64,000 nucleotides of DNA, taken from assembly GCF_011927905.1 (NCBI RefSeq), contig NZ_JAATJL010000001.1, positions 1,054,001 to 1,118,000 of the forward strand, written 5' to 3'. The notes under the pieces are model-generated. The model was not told the origin of the DNA. It saw only the letters and a list, made by a program, of their open reading frames with translations, and searched no databases. Every line of letters begins with the position of its first letter. The first letter of the stretch is position 1. The position numbers were made by a program, and so were the translations under genes. This document shows positions 61,553 to 64,000 of this stretch, in pieces. Source of the stretch: Arthrobacter pigmenti (lineage in GTDB: Bacteria > Actinomycetota > Actinomycetes > Actinomycetales > Micrococcaceae).

Positions 61553-62311
61553 ATGACACAACTGACGCCGGTGGCTGTCCTTGGCGCGTCCGGCCGCATG
61601 GGTTCCGAGGCCGTGAAGGCCATCAGGAACTCTCCGGACCTCACCTTGGTGGCCGCCCTCGGACGCCAGGACCCCCTGGAAGAGCTGATAGCCGCCGGCG
61701 CCCAGGTGGTGGTGGACCTCACCGTTCCGGAAAGCACTGAGCGAAACGTCGCCTTCGCCGTAGAGCATGGGCTTCACGCCGTCGTAGGAACCACAGGCTG
61801 GGATGAAAAGCGCGTAGCGGGCCTTCGGACCCTACTGGGCGCCAATCCCGGTGTCGGGGTGCTGATCGCGCCAAACTTCGCGCTCGGTTCAGTGCTCGCC
61901 ACAGCTTTCGCCGCCCGTGCCGCCCGCTATTTCGAGTCGGTCGAGCTGATCGAACTGCACCACCCCGACAAGGTGGACGCACCATCCGGCACAGCCGAAC
62001 GTACCGCAGCCCTCATCGCTGAGGCCCGCCGGGATGCCCGGATGCCCGGCAGCCCGGACGCGACGCAATCCGCACGGGACGGAGCCAGGGGCTGCGACGT
62101 CGACGGCATACGCGTGCATTCGGTCCGCCTGCGCGGCCTGGTGGCGCACCAGGAGGTCCTGTTCGGAGGGGTTGGAGAGCAACTGACCATACGGCACGAT
62201 TCCTTCCACCGGGAATCCTTCATGCCAGGGGTGCTGCTCGGCATTCGCCAGGTCGGTTCGCACCCGGGCCTAACCGTTGGGCTCGACGGCTATCTCGACC
62301 TGCAGGCGTGA
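61553..62311 (+). CDS. dapB: 4-hydroxy-tetrahydrodipicolinate reductase
   Basis: DapB reduces HTPA to tetrahydrodipicolinate with NAD(P)H in lysine and diaminopimelate synthesis. The 252-residue protein has the dinucleotide loop VLGASGRMGSEAV (about 9-21), VVGTTGWDEKRV, and the substrate-site segment ELHHPDKVDAPSGTA with the conserved His-His and Lys. ATG 61553 is preceded by TAGCCT rather than a ribosome site. Its stop overlaps the GTG of the next gene by four bases. Confidence 0.97.
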   Translation: MTQLTPVAVLGASGRMGSEAVKAIRNSPDLTLVAALGRQDPLEELIAAGAQVVVDLTVPESTERNVAFAVEHGLHAVVGTTGWDEKRVAGLRTLLGANPGVGVLIAPNFALGSVLATAFAARAARYFESVELIELHHPDKVDAPSGTAERTAALIAEARRDARMPGSPDATQSARDGARGCDVDGIRVHSVRLRGLVAHQEVLFGGVGEQLTIRHDSFHRESFMPGVLLGIRQVGSHPGLTVGLDGYLDLQA

Positions 62312-62781
62312 GGCAGTTCGTGCTCTTCTTGAAGAAACATCGCGTCAAAATAGGGGTGGCGTTCGTCACCCTCCTGCTCGTGTTCTGGTTGATCGTCGCA
62401 CTTCAACGCAGCGTCATTCTCCTCACTGACCCGGATCCGGTGGCGAAGGCGCTCGGCGCCGCGTATCTGCTGCTTCCACTGATCGGGGCATGGGCGCTGG
62501 TTCGCGAGCTGGCCTTTGGAGCCCAAACGGAGGCCATGGCACGCGCGCTTGACGCTGAAGGTGGGCTCCCCGTCGACGACCTGCCGCGCACGCCCGCCGG
62601 CCGGATTGTTCGTGAGGCAGCCGACGCGCAGTTCCCGGACTACCAGGCAGCGGTCGAAGCGAAACCTGAGGACTGGCGTGTGTGGTTCCGCCTCTCCTGC
62701 GCGTACGACGCCGCCGGAGACCGCTCCCGCGCCCGCCGCACTATGCGCCACGCGGCCAAACTGCACCGAGGTAGACAGTAA
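62308..62781 (+). CDS. Small membrane protein with helical C-terminal domain
   Basis: A 157-residue protein with a basic N-terminus (FLKKHRVKI), two hydrophobic segments (about 15-33 and 45-65), then a soluble helical domain with DWRVWFRLSCAYDAAGDRSRARRTMRHAAKLH, which has the spacing of a single TPR-like repeat. Homologues follow dapB in other Micrococcaceae. GTG 62308 overlaps the dapB stop by four bases. Function unknown. Confidence 0.82.
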   Translation: MRQFVLFLKKHRVKIGVAFVTLLLVFWLIVALQRSVILLTDPDPVAKALGAAYLLLPLIGAWALVRELAFGAQTEAMARALDAEGGLPVDDLPRTPAGRIVREAADAQFPDYQAAVEAKPEDWRVWFRLSCAYDAAGDRSRARRTMRHAAKLHRGRQ

Positions 62782-62787
62782 ACTCAC

Positions 62788-63969
62788 CTAGCGTTTTCGG
62801 GCAGAGCCGGGAGACCGGGCAACGTCGCTCGCTCCCGCGACGATGAACTCAAGCGGTCCCCGTGCACGGAGTTTCCGCAGGACCAGTCCAAGGGCGATGA
62901 AAGCGGCGGCCTGTGCCCAGTACACGGGTGCCGGGTCAAGGGCGGGCTGCTGCTGGTCCACAATGCTCATGATCCAGATGTGCAGTGAGTACAGGGTGAG
63001 TGTCATCGCCCCGGGTGCTGAAAGCGGCAGCAGCAGCCAGTCAAGACGGCGCGTCACCAGCAGGCACAGCCCGACGACGGCCGCTGCCGTGCCAGCGGTG
63101 TGGGCAAGATCCAGCGGCGTGCCGGAATGCGGAGCGCTGACCGCCAGCCACCACCAGGTGCCGCTCTGGTCTATGCCGGTAAGGCTGACATTGAGCATGG
63201 CTTCGATGTCGTACCTGCGGCCGTCCGGTGTCTGGAGCAGGACAGCGAGACCGCCGACCGGACCGAGCAGGAACGCACTCGTGATCTTCGCTGCGATCGC
63301 CAGTCCGATCCCGCCCGCAATGAGGCCGACCTGGATACGGAATGCGCGGAGGTCCAGGCGGCCGATAACCATCCCGAGGAGCAGGTAGCTCAGCCACTGC
63401 AGCGCCGGATAGTAGCCCGTCACCAGGACGTCGGCGAGCAGCGTGACAGGCTCCCCGAAATGCTCAAGGGCAGGGTTGCCGTCCACGTCCGGCGGGCTGA
63501 TATTGTCCTGGAGCCAGGGCCTCAGCCAGAACGCGGCGACCGGCGACAGCAGCGTCCAGCCCGCCGCCCACCAGACCAGCCGCCGGAGCGGGATCGAAAC
63601 GAACGGGAGGGCGAGCAGAAACAGCACGCCGTAGTGGAAGAGAATGACCGCGATATTGGTCTCCAGGCCGCCGAGCATGAGTCCGACCATCGCGATAACG
63701 ACGGCGCGCGCCGCGATACCGCGCCTGTCCCGGGTGAGCGCGCTGTCCTGGTGCGGCCGGCTACCCCCGGTAAGCAGTGCGAGTCCAATACCCGCCACGA
63801 CGGCGAACAGGGCGGAAGAACGTCCTGAGAATGATGCGCCTATCCACGACGCGGCGGAAGTTCCCTCGACATACAGGGGAAACACATGCGTGGACATCAT
63901 GCCGAAGAGGGCGATTCCCCTGGCCGCGTCGATACCGCTCAGGCGGCCGGAGGTTTGCGTGATGGCCAT
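62788..63969 (-). CDS. YeiB/HGSNAT-like membrane protein (DUF418-type C-terminus)
   Basis: A 393-residue protein with about ten hydrophobic segments. The N-terminus GIDAARGIALFGMMSTHVFPL carries the Asp-Arg and His features of the heparan-alpha-glucosaminide acetyltransferase-like and YeiB families. The C-terminal half (SAPGAMTLTLYSLHIW and the helices after it) fits DUF418. Such proteins are thought to move acyl groups across the membrane, but the substrate is unknown. The C-terminal tail is basic. It is convergent with the dapB-linked gene, with only 6 bases between the two stops. Confidence 0.85.
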   Translation of the reverse strand: MAITQTSGRLSGIDAARGIALFGMMSTHVFPLYVEGTSAASWIGASFSGRSSALFAVVAGIGLALLTGGSRPHQDSALTRDRRGIAARAVVIAMVGLMLGGLETNIAVILFHYGVLFLLALPFVSIPLRRLVWWAAGWTLLSPVAAFWLRPWLQDNISPPDVDGNPALEHFGEPVTLLADVLVTGYYPALQWLSYLLLGMVIGRLDLRAFRIQVGLIAGGIGLAIAAKITSAFLLGPVGGLAVLLQTPDGRRYDIEAMLNVSLTGIDQSGTWWWLAVSAPHSGTPLDLAHTAGTAAAVVGLCLLVTRRLDWLLLPLSAPGAMTLTLYSLHIWIMSIVDQQQPALDPAPVYWAQAAAFIALGLVLRKLRARGPLEFIVAGASDVARSPGSARKR

Positions 63970-64000
63970 GATGGAATGTTCTCACGTGCGCTGCAAAGGG

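Noticed and set aside
1..64000. tRNA, rRNA, insertion sequence, prophage or attachment sites
   Set aside because: I found no cloverleaf-like tRNA sequence, no rRNA stretch, no transposase or integrase, and no pair of long direct repeats that would mark an integrated element.

Overview
The window is high-GC bacterial chromosome, almost certainly from an Actinomycetota of the Micrococcaceae (Arthrobacter or a close relative). The basis is the strong GC bias in third codon positions, frequent GTG and TTG starts, many 1 to 4 base gene overlaps, promoters of the TANNNT type set directly against start codons, an LAxTG cell-wall protein, and a backbone gene order shared with other Actinomycetota: pyrH-frr-cdsA, dxr-rseP-ispG-GNAT, proS, rimP-nusA-ylxR-infB-rbfA-truB-ribF-rpsO-pnp-pepR-dapB. 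I cannot name the species. I see no rRNA, tRNA, CRISPR array, prophage or insertion sequence, and no stretch above 300 bases without a gene. The longest non-coding gaps are about 200 to 265 bases (6821-7041, 42213-42417, 51683-51934, 53317-53581) and are described as features or findings.

Layout. 1-2980: end of pyrH, frr, cdsA and a DivIVA-repeat protein. 2999-9035: two divergent transport operons. One encodes a LytS-like sensor kinase, a LytTR response regulator, a small membrane protein and a sodium:solute symporter; the other encodes a DUF485 protein and an acetate-type symporter. They share a 221-base region with a LytTR-like direct repeat. 9095-10183: two membrane proteins of unknown function. 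10297-14524: an Lrp-type regulator divergent from branched-chain 2-oxoacid dehydrogenase genes bkdA-bkdB-bkdC. 15165-23552: a TetR regulator divergent from a seven-gene acyl-CoA operon (carboxylase beta and alpha, acyl-CoA dehydrogenase, CoA-transferase A and B, MaoC hydratase, CitE-like lyase). Together with bkd this matches in content the leucine/itaconate locus of Mycobacterium tuberculosis (Rv2495c-Rv2504c) and would take leucine-derived 2-oxoisocaproate to acetyl-CoA and acetoacetyl-CoA. 23614-28242: accessory genes (MarR-like, DUF222-HNH, GNATs, an NAD(P)-binding protein) with a decayed DUF222 fragment.

28293-37172: MEP isoprenoid genes dxr and ispG around the site-2 protease rseP. A SatD-like regulator plus membrane-protein cassette and a yciI gene sit between rseP and ispG; a DUF4081-type GNAT, a lipoprotein and proS follow. 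37182-40158: TSUP exporter, APH(6)-like kinase and a DUF4439 membrane protein. 40265-48069: translation and ribosome-maturation block (rimP, nusA, ylxR, infB, rbfA, truB) with a convergent aminotransferase. 48066-51682: three membrane proteins and a large sortase-anchored surface protein with a probable thioester domain. 51935-57358: ribF, rpsO, pnp and an M16 protease. 57360-61518: molybdenum cofactor genes in two divergent units. 61553-63969: dapB, a small membrane protein and a YeiB/HGSNAT-like membrane protein.

The most informative unlisted signal is that at least ten genes in the window, nearly all first in their transcription units, have a TANNNT hexamer 6 to 8 bases (once 11) before the start codon and no usable Shine-Dalgarno sequence, which points to leaderless transcripts. 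No clearly unknown multi-gene defence or mobile system is present. The best candidates for under-described biology are the SatD-like cassette with its GGTTGA operator, the thioester surface protein, and the LytTR-controlled dual symporter locus.
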